A DNA stretch of 52,567 nucleotides, from NCBI GenBank assembly GCA_034660395.1, contig JAYEJA010000070.1, positions 1 through 52,567 of the forward strand. Direction: 5' to 3'. Below, piece after piece: positions 36,465 through 44,629 of the stretch (position 1 is its first letter; the number at the start of each line of letters is the position of its first letter). A program made the position numbers and the translations under genes. The DNA is from JAQVEM01 sp034660395. GTDB lineage: Bacteria > Actinomycetota > Humimicrobiia > Humimicrobiales > Humimicrobiaceae. The notes below the pieces were generated by a model that searched no databases, was not told where the DNA came from, and saw nothing but the letters and a program-made list of their open reading frames with translations.

Positions 36465-38487
36465 CTTTTCCCGGACAATCGGGGTTTATGCATAAATTCC
36501 AGGGCTTTCTCCCCTTTTTTATAATTTTTACTATGGGATAATTACAAACTTTACAAACTTCCTTTGTCGTAATCAGAAGACCTTTCTGCGGGAGGGGAAA
36601 TGTAACCCTGCATTCCGGATAGGCTCTGCATCCTATGAATCTCTTCTTAGTTTTCTTTGAAGTTATTACAACAAGGTTCCCCTTACAATTCTTATCGGGA
36701 CACTTGCCTACTACCAGGTCTTCCCTTATACCTTTCTTTATCTCCCGTGATATTTCATCCCTTCCATTTTGAAGATTAGCCATGACTTCTTTTAACATCT
36801 TCCTTGACCTCTTAACGACATCCTCTTTTGTCTCTTCACCGCTAGCAATACCATCCATATACATTTCAAGCTCGGAGGTCATATCGGGGGAAGATATTTT
36901 ACCGGCATGTTTTTTAAGCATCTTTACTACTGCAATAGCTTTTTCAGTGGGACGCAGAGGATTACTGTTTACATAACCCCTGTAAATTAAATTCTGTATA
37001 ATTGTATGACGAGTCGCTTTAGTTCCCAGACCAAGTTCCTCCATCTTTTCCACCAGTTTTCCCTGCGTATACATTGAGGGAGGCCTTGTTTCTTTATCCT
37101 GTAGATCTTTTGACTTAATATTCAGCACCTGGCCTTCCTTAAGTTCCGGAATAAAAACATCCTTGCGCTTATAATATGGATAAAATTCAATCCAGTTAGC
37201 TTTTAGCATATTTGAACCATTAGCGACAAAATCCTCTCCATTTATATCAATATGTACATTTATATTCTTTACCTTCGCCGCAGGCATTAATGTGGATAAA
37301 AATCTCCTTACAATTAAATCATAAATCTTCCATGCATCACTGCTCATCTTGCTTCTGTCCACAGCCGATACAGGGTAAATCGGCGGATGGTCAGTCGACC
37401 TCTTCTTGCCGCGGCTTGCTACTATCTTCTCCCGGGCAAGAACTTTTTCAGACATCCGGGCGTACTCTCCCGAAGCACCGACCACTTTAACAATTTCTTT
37501 AAGATTGATAGAGGAAGGATACACGGTATTATCGGTTCTCGGATAGCTTATATAACCATTCATATACAGGCCCTCTGCTATATTTATGGTTTTTGATGCA
37601 GAGAAACCCAGTAAACTGCCGCTTATTATAAGGTTGGTAGTGTTGAAGGGAGATGGCGGCCTAACATTTCTGATATTTTCTTTTATCCCGGCTACCTTTC
37701 CCTTATCGCCAATTCCGGAGAATACAGCTCTTGCATCCTCTTTTTTTAAGAATCTTTTTTTCTTATGGACGGCTTCGAATTCCTCGCCCTTCTCAGTCAT
37801 AAGTTTTACACTTACAGTCCAGTAAGGGGTGGAGACGAATGATTTTATCTCCAGTTCTTTATCAACAATAAGAGTTAAGGTGGGAGTCTGCACCCTTCCC
37901 ACGGACAGAAACCTATCCTTTACCTGAAAAGTTGCAAGAGATATGAATCGGGTTAATGTAGCTCCCCAGGCCAGGTCTATATCCTGTCTTGCCCTCCCGG
38001 CAAAAGCAAGGTTCAAATCAACCTTACCCGGTTTTGAAAACGCCTTATTTATATCACCTGGAGTAATAGATGAAAATTTGGCCCTTCTGACAGCTGCATC
38101 TTCATCATGCTTATTTTCCTTAACAACCTGTACCGCGTCATAGCCAATGAGCTCTCCTTCCCTATCATAGTCAGTAGCCACTATAATCTCATCGGCATCA
38201 CCCGAAACCTTTTTAAGTGCCCGTATTATATTTTTCTGCGCCGGAACCTTTTCTATCTCAGCATCAATAAGTTCCGCAGGGTCTACCTTAAACCAGTTCG
38301 CATATTCCTTCGGGTAATCAACCTTCATTATATGGCCCTTCAGGCCAATCACCTTATAATCTTCACCGTTAAGGTTAAAATGATAGACAGGAATCCCATA
38401 TACCTTCTCCTCTGAAACTCCATTCCCTGCCAGTATTTTTGCAATCCTTCCAGCAGCTATTTCTTTCTCGCTTATTATCAGTTTCAA
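36409..38487 (-). CDS. topA: type IA DNA topoisomerase, archaeal-like
   Basis: It relaxes negative supercoils by single-strand passage. The TOPRIM domain has Glu7 and the acidic DYDREGELIG motif (106-115), and the catalytic Tyr is Tyr315 in GYISYPRTDN. The DYDREGELIG version resembles archaeal topoisomerases more than the DPDREGEAI of typical bacterial TopA. Zinc-finger motifs follow at the C-terminus (CPDKNCKGN, CRAYPEC, CKVCNYP). Length is 692. The start is TTG at 38487 with GGTAGGA upstream. Its 3' end overlaps the fumarase alpha gene. Confidence 0.93.
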   Translation of the reverse strand: MKLIISEKEIAAGRIAKILAGNGVSEEKVYGIPVYHFNLNGEDYKVIGLKGHIMKVDYPKEYANWFKVDPAELIDAEIEKVPAQKNIIRALKKVSGDADEIIVATDYDREGELIGYDAVQVVKENKHDEDAAVRRAKFSSITPGDINKAFSKPGKVDLNLAFAGRARQDIDLAWGATLTRFISLATFQVKDRFLSVGRVQTPTLTLIVDKELEIKSFVSTPYWTVSVKLMTEKGEEFEAVHKKKRFLKKEDARAVFSGIGDKGKVAGIKENIRNVRPPSPFNTTNLIISGSLLGFSASKTINIAEGLYMNGYISYPRTDNTVYPSSINLKEIVKVVGASGEYARMSEKVLAREKIVASRGKKRSTDHPPIYPVSAVDRSKMSSDAWKIYDLIVRRFLSTLMPAAKVKNINVHIDINGEDFVANGSNMLKANWIEFYPYYKRKDVFIPELKEGQVLNIKSKDLQDKETRPPSMYTQGKLVEKMEELGLGTKATRHTIIQNLIYRGYVNSNPLRPTEKAIAVVKMLKKHAGKISSPDMTSELEMYMDGIASGEETKEDVVKRSRKMLKEVMANLQNGRDEISREIKKGIREDLVVGKCPDKNCKGNLVVITSKKTKKRFIGCRAYPECRVTFPLPQKGLLITTKEVCKVCNYPIVKIIKKGRKPWNLCINPDCPGKDEKYRNYKGNKRSKKTSG

Positions 38488-38620
38488 AATCCTACCACCA
38501 TTAGAATTAGATATTAATTCAAATTAAAAGTAATAATTATCTGGATTTGCAATAATAACACTAAAATAAAAATAAATAAATCATTACCTGGAATCACTTT
38601 TTTTTATACGGAATTAACCC

Positions 38621-38649
38621 TTGACACACATTAAATAATATAATACAAT
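38621..38649 (+). promoter_or_regulatory. promoter of the IS1595-type transposase gene
   Basis: TTGACA (38621-38626), a 17-base spacer and TACAAT (38644-38649) lie 36 bases before the GTG start. Confidence 0.65.
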
Positions 38650-38685
38650 ACTCTTATAATATGAAAATTATTATAGGAGTATGAA

Positions 38686-39591
38686 GTGAATTATAAAGAA
38701 TTTATGAAAAAGTTTCCAGACGAAAAAAGCATAATTGATTACTTTATAAAGATAAGATATCCAGAGAAGGTTATATGCTCTAAATGTGGTTCTGATAAGG
38801 TAGTACACAGAAAAGATTATCCAAAATTATTCCAATGCAATCTTTGCAATAATAGCTTTTCAGTATTTAAGGATACCATATTTGAAAAGACTACAACGGA
38901 TTTGCAGAAATGGTTTTTTGCAATTCATCTAGTTTTAAATGCTAAAAAAGGTATTAGCGCGAAACAGCTACAAAGAGAAATCGGAGTTACTTATAAAACC
39001 GCATGGAGAATGCTAAGACAAATACGTAGAGCTATAGAAGATAAAAATAGTGATGATTTCTTTGATACCATAGTTGAAATTGACGAAACCTATGTGGGTG
39101 GAAAACCACGAAAGAAAAACAAGAGAGATGAAAATAAGAAAGGTGGTGGTCTAAAAAGGGGCAGGGGAACAACTAAAACTCCGATAATTGCAGTAGTAGA
39201 CAGGGAAGAAAGAAAAGTATTTGCAAGAGTAGCAAACCCAAATAAAAGAGGTCAGAAACTTACAGGTAAGCAGTTATTAGATGTTATAAACCAAGTTTGT
39301 AAGGGCAAGAATGTAAAAGTTATATCTGATGAATTTACAGGGTATGATAAACTAATGGGTACAAATTACATACATTTCAGAGTAGATCATACCAAGATGT
39401 TTGTTGACGGTGATATTCACACCAATACAATAGAGAGTTTTTGGGCTATAGCTAAAAGGGCTTTTTATGGTACATACCACAGAATATCTAAGAAATATTT
39501 ACAGGATTATATAAATGAATGTTCTTTTAGGTATAATCATAGGGATATAAATAACAGCTTTGACTTGTTGCTCGCTAATGCTATTTATTAA
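38686..39591 (+). CDS. IS1595-family (ISXO2-like) DDE transposase
   Basis: The 301-residue protein has an N-terminal zinc ribbon (Cys31, 34, 51, 54), a helix-turn-helix (about 88-118) and the ISXO2-like catalytic domain. Candidate acidic residues are Asp133 (EIDETYVGG), Asp215 (SDEFTGY) and Glu250 (HTNTIESFWAIAKRAF). The start is GTG with TAGGAG upstream. The frame is intact. I could not find terminal inverted repeats, so the element's limits are unknown. The base composition is more AT-rich than topA or nadA, as in the genes that follow. IS1595 elements are known to carry passenger genes. Confidence 0.92.
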   Translation: MNYKEFMKKFPDEKSIIDYFIKIRYPEKVICSKCGSDKVVHRKDYPKLFQCNLCNNSFSVFKDTIFEKTTTDLQKWFFAIHLVLNAKKGISAKQLQREIGVTYKTAWRMLRQIRRAIEDKNSDDFFDTIVEIDETYVGGKPRKKNKRDENKKGGGLKRGRGTTKTPIIAVVDREERKVFARVANPNKRGQKLTGKQLLDVINQVCKGKNVKVISDEFTGYDKLMGTNYIHFRVDHTKMFVDGDIHTNTIESFWAIAKRAFYGTYHRISKKYLQDYINECSFRYNHRDINNSFDLLLANAIY

Positions 39592-39592
39592 T

Positions 39593-39620
39593 TTGACATA
39601 TATAAAAACAATGCTAAAAT
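39593..39620 (+). promoter_or_regulatory. promoter of the Panacea TA operon
   Basis: TTGACA (39593-39598), a 16-base spacer and TAAAAT (39615-39620) begin two bases after the transposase stop. The layout closely matches the promoter at 40680-40707. Confidence 0.65.
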
Positions 39621-39650
39621 TTTGATTAAAGTTAATTATAAGGAATTATT

Positions 39651-40235
39651 ATGAATTATGATATAGAAAAACTTCTTGATGTTTTCACTATTTTTTCCCA
39701 AAACAAACAAAAGCTTGATAAGTTACGCATAGCTAAGTTGTTATATTTTATTGATAAAGCACATTTAAGGAAATATGGTAGAGTCGTTTTGGGGGATAGA
39801 TATTACCACATGAAAAGAGGTCCCGCCCCAAGTCAAACACTTGATTTACTCAATGAGTTGCTTGACGATGAATTTGAATATTCAGTTGTGGATAGTAAAA
39901 TTAATAAAGATATTTTATCGATTTATTTAGAAGTAAATGACCAGTATGGATTTAAATTAAAAAAGATGAGTGATTTTGGTGCATTGTCAATTTCCGAGAA
40001 AGAAGTAATAGGGGAAGTTTTAAAAGAATATGGTTCTTTAAGAACATGGCAATTAATTGATATTGCACACGAGGATGCTACCTGTAAGAGAACAAAAAAA
40101 AATAAAGAAATAGACTATTATTTATTCCTTGAGGGCTTACCGGAAGAAGAAAGGGAATTAATAAAGGGCTTAATAAAAATAGATACCGAGAATCAAAGAT
40201 ATGTAGACAAATTAGAAAATGGTTGTTATACCTGA
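39651..40235 (+). CDS. Panacea-domain (DUF4065, SocA-like) antitoxin
   Basis: The Panacea signature is clear: KLRIAKLLYFIDKAHLRKYG (24-43) and GDRYYHMKRGPAPSQTLDLL (48-67). Panacea proteins are antitoxins found with many unrelated toxins, and SocA-like members act as proteolytic adaptors. Length 194 is within the family's range. AAGGA precedes the ATG. The downstream gene overlaps by 17 bases, the usual TA layout. Confidence 0.88.
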   Translation: MNYDIEKLLDVFTIFSQNKQKLDKLRIAKLLYFIDKAHLRKYGRVVLGDRYYHMKRGPAPSQTLDLLNELLDDEFEYSVVDSKINKDILSIYLEVNDQYGFKLKKMSDFGALSISEKEVIGEVLKEYGSLRTWQLIDIAHEDATCKRTKKNKEIDYYLFLEGLPEEERELIKGLIKIDTENQRYVDKLENGCYT

Positions 40236-40668
40236 CCCTATCCTGTTGCAAAGATTTAATAATGGACTCATACGAGGGAATGTAATTAGAACTCGTAATT
40301 TACCCAATTTACCTCCCGAAATGTTTAAGAGAATAATTTTATTAAACAATGATTTTGATAATGCAAAAATATATTATTGTTTTACTACATCAGAAGTAGA
40401 ATGGTATATTGACAATTGGAGCTCGGATAAAGTGTGTGAGAATTGTATCTATTGTTTAAAAGGCGAAACATCCAACAACTTAACAGAAGATATGGTTATT
40501 AATTTGAGAGAAGTTAATGATATTGACAAAGAAACATTGTTTGAGAACTATAAGAATAAAATATTGGATTTTTTAAATCCTTTTTCAGTTGAAATAATGA
40601 GTCAGGTGGATTCCATAATTAAGGACTCTAGATTAATTCCACCAAAATATATTAGAAAAATTCTTTAG
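40219..40668 (+). CDS. putative toxin partner of the Panacea antitoxin
   Basis: I do not recognise this 149-residue family with certainty. It overlaps the antitoxin gene by 17 bases and shares its promoter, so it is probably the toxin. The N-terminal half (LIRGNVIRTRNLPNLPPEMFKR, then RIILLNND) has the strand-rich look of MazF/PemK-type SH3 barrels, but this is weak. A Cys cluster (Cys73, 76, 79) could bind metal. No membrane segment is seen. Confidence 0.6.
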   Translation: MVVIPDPILLQRFNNGLIRGNVIRTRNLPNLPPEMFKRIILLNNDFDNAKIYYCFTTSEVEWYIDNWSSDKVCENCIYCLKGETSNNLTEDMVINLREVNDIDKETLFENYKNKILDFLNPFSVEIMSQVDSIIKDSRLIPPKYIRKIL

Positions 40669-40679
40669 GATTATTAAAC

Positions 40680-40707
40680 TTGACAATTTATTTAACAATA
40701 GTAAAAT
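40680..40707 (+). promoter_or_regulatory. promoter of a small RNA
   Basis: TTGACA (40680-40685), a 16-base spacer and TAAAAT (40702-40707). Transcription would start near 40714, and a terminator follows within 70 bases. Confidence 0.65.
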
Positions 40708-40713
40708 TATTAT

Positions 40714-40780
40714 TGTAAGATTTTATCAATCTTACCGAACGTTCCACAACAAAGAGGCAATCCGTAGGGGTTGCTTTTTT
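40714..40780 (+). ncRNA. candidate small RNA, about 65 nt
   Basis: The predicted transcript begins with a perfect 8-bp hairpin, GTAAGATT / TTATC / AATCTTAC (40715-40735). A linker of about 20 bases that looks unpaired follows (40736-40755), then a terminator hairpin. It has no ATG-initiated open reading frame. The linker segment at 40736-40747 is exactly complementary to 12 bases of the variable arm of the tRNA made from the opposite strand at 40823-40834. The whole resembles a base-pairing regulatory RNA. The function is not known, and expression is inferred from promoter and terminator alone. Confidence 0.6.
40757..40780 (+). terminator. Rho-independent terminator of the small RNA
   Basis: GCAATCC (40757-40763) pairs with GGGTTGC (40768-40774), including one G-T pair, around a GTAG loop. 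Six T follow at once. Confidence 0.8.
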
Positions 40781-40796
40781 GTTTGTATAAAAAAGG

Positions 40797-40885
40797 TGAC
40801 CCCACCGGAAATTGAACCCGGACGAACGTTCCACCGTTCACCTGTTTCCAAAACAGGCCCGTCTGCTAATTCCAAGCATAGGGTC
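40797..40885 (-). tRNA. class II tRNA with UGG anticodon and a leucine-like body
   Basis: The minus-strand cloverleaf is 89 nt without CCA. Acceptor: GACCCTA with TGGGGTC. Anticodon stem: CCTGT with ACAGG, loop TTTGGAA, so the anticodon is UGG (codon CCA, Pro). A long variable arm pairs GAACG with CGTTC, as in Leu and Ser tRNAs. T-arm: CCGGG / TTCAATT / TCCGG. The discriminator is A73. The D-arm stretch GGAATTAGCAGACG resembles tRNA-Leu (GGAATTGGTAGACG in E. coli), but its stem is weak and the usual GG pair of the D-loop is AG. True tRNA-Pro is class I. CC follows A73, then T, so CCA is not fully encoded. It may be a dual-identity, special-purpose or decaying tRNA. Confidence 0.8.
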
Positions 40886-40924
40886 GTTTTTTAATCTTAT
40901 AATAAATCAAACTATATTTAAATA

Positions 40925-40967
40925 GTATTGACAGTCTTTTGCCTCTACCACATTGGGCTATTGGGGC
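40925..40967 (-). pseudogene. 5' half of a tRNA (truncated)
   Basis: On the minus strand an acceptor-like GCCCCAA and TA are followed by a good D-arm, GCC / CAATGTGGTAGA / GGC, including the GG pair. After a loop-like CTGTCAA the expected anticodon stem and the whole 3' half are missing. It lies about 40 bases upstream of the class II tRNA. It could be a relic of integration into a tRNA gene or of a lost tRNA cluster. Confidence 0.5.
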
Positions 40968-40977
40968 ATACCCAATG
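40951..40977. repeat. 7-bp inverted repeat overlapping the tRNA half
   Basis: CATTGGG (40951-40957) and CCCAATG (40971-40977) are perfect inverted copies around 13 bases. From here to the nadA start (about 190 bases) I see only AT-rich sequence that presumably holds the nadA promoter; a TAAAAT about 20 bases before the ribosome site is the best -10 candidate. Confidence 0.6.
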
Positions 40978-41169
40978 ATTATATCATGGATTTTTATTAT
41001 ATATCAACAATTATGTGTGTCAAGGGAAAATTCCGTTTTTATATAATCACCTACCGGCTAATATAGAGAAAGTTATCTCAATTATCAAGTCAAAAAAAGT
41101 ACCTGTTTTAATTTTATAAATGTTGTTTTACAATAACTAAAATATCTACGGAGCTATAAGAGATGGATT

Positions 41170-42084
41170 ATGGAATCTAATATTGAACTTTTAAATAACA
41201 TAATTAAGCTAAAAACGGAAAAAGATGCTATTATACTGGCCCACAATTACCAGATAGGAGAAGTCCAGGGTATTGCAGATTTTACAGGTGACTCCTTCCA
41301 ATTAAGTTTAGAAGCATCAAAAACAAGAAAAAAAATCATAGTATTTTGCGGTGTCCACTTCATGGCCGAAACTGCCAAAGTCTTATCTCCTGAGAAAAAA
41401 GTTTTAATTCCCGATAAAAATAGCGGATGCCCAATGGCTGACATGATAACCGCCGAACAGCTTAAGAAACTAAAAGAAAAACATCCCGGTGCAGTTGTTG
41501 TATGCTATGTTAATTCCTCTGCCGGGGTTAAGGCACTAAGTGATATCTGCTGTACATCTGCCAACGTTGTAAAGGTAGTAAAGTCTATTCCTAAAAATAA
41601 AGAAATAATTTTTTTACCGGACAGGTATCTTGGAAGCTACGCACAGAAGGTAACCGGCAGGAAGCTCATATTGTGGGAAGGTTATTGCCCCACGCATATA
41701 ATTATAAGTGTAAAAGATATTATTAAGCTTAAAAAAGAGCACCTTGATGCTGAAGTTCTCGTTCATCCCGAATGCAAACCCGATGTAATAGATATCGCCG
41801 ATAAAGTTGATTCCACGGCAGGGATGATAAAATATGCAAAAAAAAGCAAAAAAAAGACTTTTATAATAGGTACGGAAATTGGAATAATACACAAACTCAA
41901 AAAAGATAATCCGGACAAAACCTTCTATCCTGTCACCGGCAATGTTATCTGTTCAGATATGAAACTAATAAATGCGGAAAAGGTGTTATGGTCGCTGGAA
42001 GATGAAAAATATGAAATAAAGCTCCCGGATGAAATTATCCGGAAAGCGAGATCGGCAATGGATAGAATGTTATCTATAAAATAA
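41170..42084 (+). CDS. nadA: quinolinate synthase
   Basis: NadA condenses iminoaspartate with dihydroxyacetone phosphate to quinolinate, using a [4Fe-4S] cluster. Likely cluster cysteines are in DICCTSAN, HPECKP and VICSDMK. The substrate-binding start AHNYQIGEVQGIADFTGDS is typical. Length 304 fits the short bacterial form. It opens a compact nadA-nadB-nadC operon. The start is the ATG at 41170, with AAGAG about 7 bases upstream; the ATG at 41163 is in another frame. Confidence 0.97.
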   Translation: MESNIELLNNIIKLKTEKDAIILAHNYQIGEVQGIADFTGDSFQLSLEASKTRKKIIVFCGVHFMAETAKVLSPEKKVLIPDKNSGCPMADMITAEQLKKLKEKHPGAVVVCYVNSSAGVKALSDICCTSANVVKVVKSIPKNKEIIFLPDRYLGSYAQKVTGRKLILWEGYCPTHIIISVKDIIKLKKEHLDAEVLVHPECKPDVIDIADKVDSTAGMIKYAKKSKKKTFIIGTEIGIIHKLKKDNPDKTFYPVTGNVICSDMKLINAEKVLWSLEDEKYEIKLPDEIIRKARSAMDRMLSIK

Positions 42085-42086
42085 AT

Positions 42087-43745
42087 ATGTTGCCAGAATA
42101 TCTAATAAACCCATCATTTTCACAAAAAATTAATAAATATTCTGACTGCCTCGTAATCGGCAGCGGAATTGCAGGGCTTTCTACTGCCATGCGGCTGTCA
42201 GATAAAAATAATATAAAAGTCATTACAAAAAGTTCCCTATCTGACTCAACGACCTGGTACGCCCAGGGCGGTATCGCAGCCGCTATAAAGAAACCCGATT
42301 TCTGGAAATATCACTATAGAGATACCATAAACGCCGGTCAGGGCTTATGTGACAGAAAGGCGGTTGAGATACTTGCTAAAACGGCGCCAAAAATGATTGA
42401 AGACCTGATAGAAGCAGGAGTTAGTTTTGACATAACCAAAGGTGAAATTGGACTTACCACCGAAGGGGGGCACAGCATGCCAAGGGTACTCCATGCCGGT
42501 GGAGATGCCACTGGAGAGGAGCTTGAAAAAAAACTGGTTTCCTATTCAAAAAGCTTAAGACAGATAAATTTTATTTCTGAATTCTTTGTACTTGATATTC
42601 TTGTTTATAAAAACAAATGTTTGGGCGCTATCGGCTTAAACATGAAAACAGGAAAAATAGATATACATCCTTCACCCAATATAGTCATTGCGAGCGGCGG
42701 AATAGGACAGCTTTACGATCTTACCACAAATCCTTCCATATCGACCGGCGACGGTATCGCAATGGCCTACAGGGCAGGTGCGGAAATCATGGATATAGAA
42801 TTTATTCAATTTCATCCTACGGTTTTTAGAACAAAAAAGTCTGAATTATTTCTAATAAGCGAAGCTCTCAGAGGGGAAGGCGCCTTTCTGATAGACTGCA
42901 AAGGAAAAAGATTTATGGTTGGGAAACATCCCAAGGCAGAACTTGCCCCAAGGGATATAGTGGTAAAAGAAATGATAAAAGTAATGGATAATTGCGGCAC
43001 CGATTATGTCTTTCTTGATGCCAGGCACATCCAGGAGAGCTATCTTAAAATACGCTTTCCAAATATTATATTCAAATTAAAAGAAAATAACCTTGACTTA
43101 AAAAAAGATTTAATTAAAGTATCACCAGCAGAACATTATCTTAACGGCGGAGTTAAGACTGACTATAATGGAAGGACAAATATAAAAGGGCTTTACAGCT
43201 GCGGTGAAGCAGCAGCAACCGGAGCGCACGGCGCAAACAGGCTGGCAAGCAATTCACTTATTGAAGGCCTTGTTTACGGCTGGAAAATTTATAAAGATAT
43301 AGAAAATAAATTGAGCCGTAAAAATAAAAAAGACGAAAAAAGGGTATTTGAAGGTATAGACATGATTATTGACAGAGCAAAAGGCGGAAGAGACAAGACA
43401 GGAAAAATAAATAACAGAAGCCGGGAAACAGATAAACTTATTTTGAAAATAAAAAATGTTATGACCAAAAAAGTTGGTATTTTAAGGGATGCAAAAAGTC
43501 TGAAAGAAGCAGGCGATTTTGTTAACCGTTATATTGAAAATAAAGATTTTTATAACACTAAAGAAAAAAATGCCCTGGAGTTTTTAAATATGCTAACAGT
43601 ATCCAGACTCATAATAAAGGCGGCAGGCCTCAGGGAAGAAAGCAGGGGAGCGCACCAGAGAAATGACTTCCCCTCAAAGGATGACAAAAAATGGAAAAAA
43701 CATATAATACTTAAGAAAAACAGGGTCTACTTTAAATATACATAG
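42087..43745 (+). CDS. nadB: L-aspartate oxidase
   Basis: NadB oxidises aspartate to iminoaspartate with FAD. The dinucleotide motif is VIGSGIAGLSTAM (about 22-34), followed by TTWYAQGGIAAAI, HYRDTINAGQGLCD and GGHSMPRVLHAGGDATG. Catalytic-domain residues in EFIQFHPT and GAHGANRLASNSL match the succinate dehydrogenase/fumarate reductase flavoprotein superfamily. Length is 552, with the usual C-terminal helical domain. Its start lies two bases after the nadA stop. Confidence 0.96.
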   Translation: MLPEYLINPSFSQKINKYSDCLVIGSGIAGLSTAMRLSDKNNIKVITKSSLSDSTTWYAQGGIAAAIKKPDFWKYHYRDTINAGQGLCDRKAVEILAKTAPKMIEDLIEAGVSFDITKGEIGLTTEGGHSMPRVLHAGGDATGEELEKKLVSYSKSLRQINFISEFFVLDILVYKNKCLGAIGLNMKTGKIDIHPSPNIVIASGGIGQLYDLTTNPSISTGDGIAMAYRAGAEIMDIEFIQFHPTVFRTKKSELFLISEALRGEGAFLIDCKGKRFMVGKHPKAELAPRDIVVKEMIKVMDNCGTDYVFLDARHIQESYLKIRFPNIIFKLKENNLDLKKDLIKVSPAEHYLNGGVKTDYNGRTNIKGLYSCGEAAATGAHGANRLASNSLIEGLVYGWKIYKDIENKLSRKNKKDEKRVFEGIDMIIDRAKGGRDKTGKINNRSRETDKLILKIKNVMTKKVGILRDAKSLKEAGDFVNRYIENKDFYNTKEKNALEFLNMLTVSRLIIKAAGLREESRGAHQRNDFPSKDDKKWKKHIILKKNRVYFKYT

Positions 43746-43758
43746 AATGCCGTGAGCA

Positions 43759-44628
43759 ATGATGAAAAAAAAGATTATAAAAAATGAAGTAATAGACATA
43801 ATACGCGGAGCAATTTCAGAGGATTTAAATGCTTCGGGAGATATTACCTCGAAGTATTTAATTCCACCTGATAAAAATTCATCTGCATATATCATTTGCA
43901 AGGAAAAAAGCGGCACTGTCCTGAGCGGTGTTGACATAGCAGACTTTGTGCTGAAAGAAATTGATGCCGGTATAAAATTTGAAAAGTTAAGAGATGATGG
44001 AGACAGATTAAAATATATGGATAAAATCTGTAAAATTAGCGGTTCTACTCTATCAATATTAAAAGCGGAAAGAATCTGCCTTAATTTCCTCCAGCACATG
44101 TCGGGTATTGCCGACCTTACAGCTAAATTTGTAAGGATTGCAGAGCCCTACGGAGTTAAAATCAAAGATACGAGAAAGACCAAGCCGTTTCTACGGAGAA
44201 TTGAAAAATATGCAGTTCTATGCGGGGGCGGATATAACCACCGCTTTGGCCTTTATGATGGATTTATTATAAAAGACAATCATATAATCGCAGCAGGGGG
44301 AATCTTAAAAGCTATAGAAATAGTCAGGGCAAACGCACCTTCTTCTCCGGAAATTGAGGTAGAAGTAAGAAATAACACCCAGCTTGAAGAAGCAATTGCC
44401 GGCAGGGCAGATATAATAATGCTTGACAATATGAGTCCGGAACAGATGACGCAGTCAGTTAAAAGAGTCAGGGGGAAAAAAGGTACCCCCTGCCTGATGG
44501 AAGCCTCGGGGAACATAAACCTCGAGAACCTTGAAGAAATATGCAAAACAGGCGTTGACCTCATATCCGCAGGCGCAATCACCCATTCTTCTCACGCAAT
44601 AGATTTTTCACTGGAATTTAAAAAATAA
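43759..44628 (+). CDS. nadC: nicotinate-nucleotide pyrophosphorylase (carboxylating)
   Basis: It converts quinolinate and PRPP to nicotinate mononucleotide, completing the de novo branch begun by nadA and nadB. Recognised motifs are DLNASGDITSKYLIP, LNFLQHMSGIADLTAKF, DTRKTKPFLR, GGGYNHRFGLYDG and KDNHI. Length 289 is normal. Two adjacent ATG codons are possible starts. Its stop is one base from the stop of the opposing oxidoreductase gene. Confidence 0.97.
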   Translation: MMKKKIIKNEVIDIIRGAISEDLNASGDITSKYLIPPDKNSSAYIICKEKSGTVLSGVDIADFVLKEIDAGIKFEKLRDDGDRLKYMDKICKISGSTLSILKAERICLNFLQHMSGIADLTAKFVRIAEPYGVKIKDTRKTKPFLRRIEKYAVLCGGGYNHRFGLYDGFIIKDNHIIAAGGILKAIEIVRANAPSSPEIEVEVRNNTQLEEAIAGRADIIMLDNMSPEQMTQSVKRVRGKKGTPCLMEASGNINLENLEEICKTGVDLISAGAITHSSHAIDFSLEFKK

Positions 44629-44629
44629 T

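Noticed and set aside
40797..40885. Ordinary tRNA-Pro(UGG)
   Set aside because: The long variable arm and Leu-like D-arm do not fit class I tRNA-Pro, although the anticodon does.
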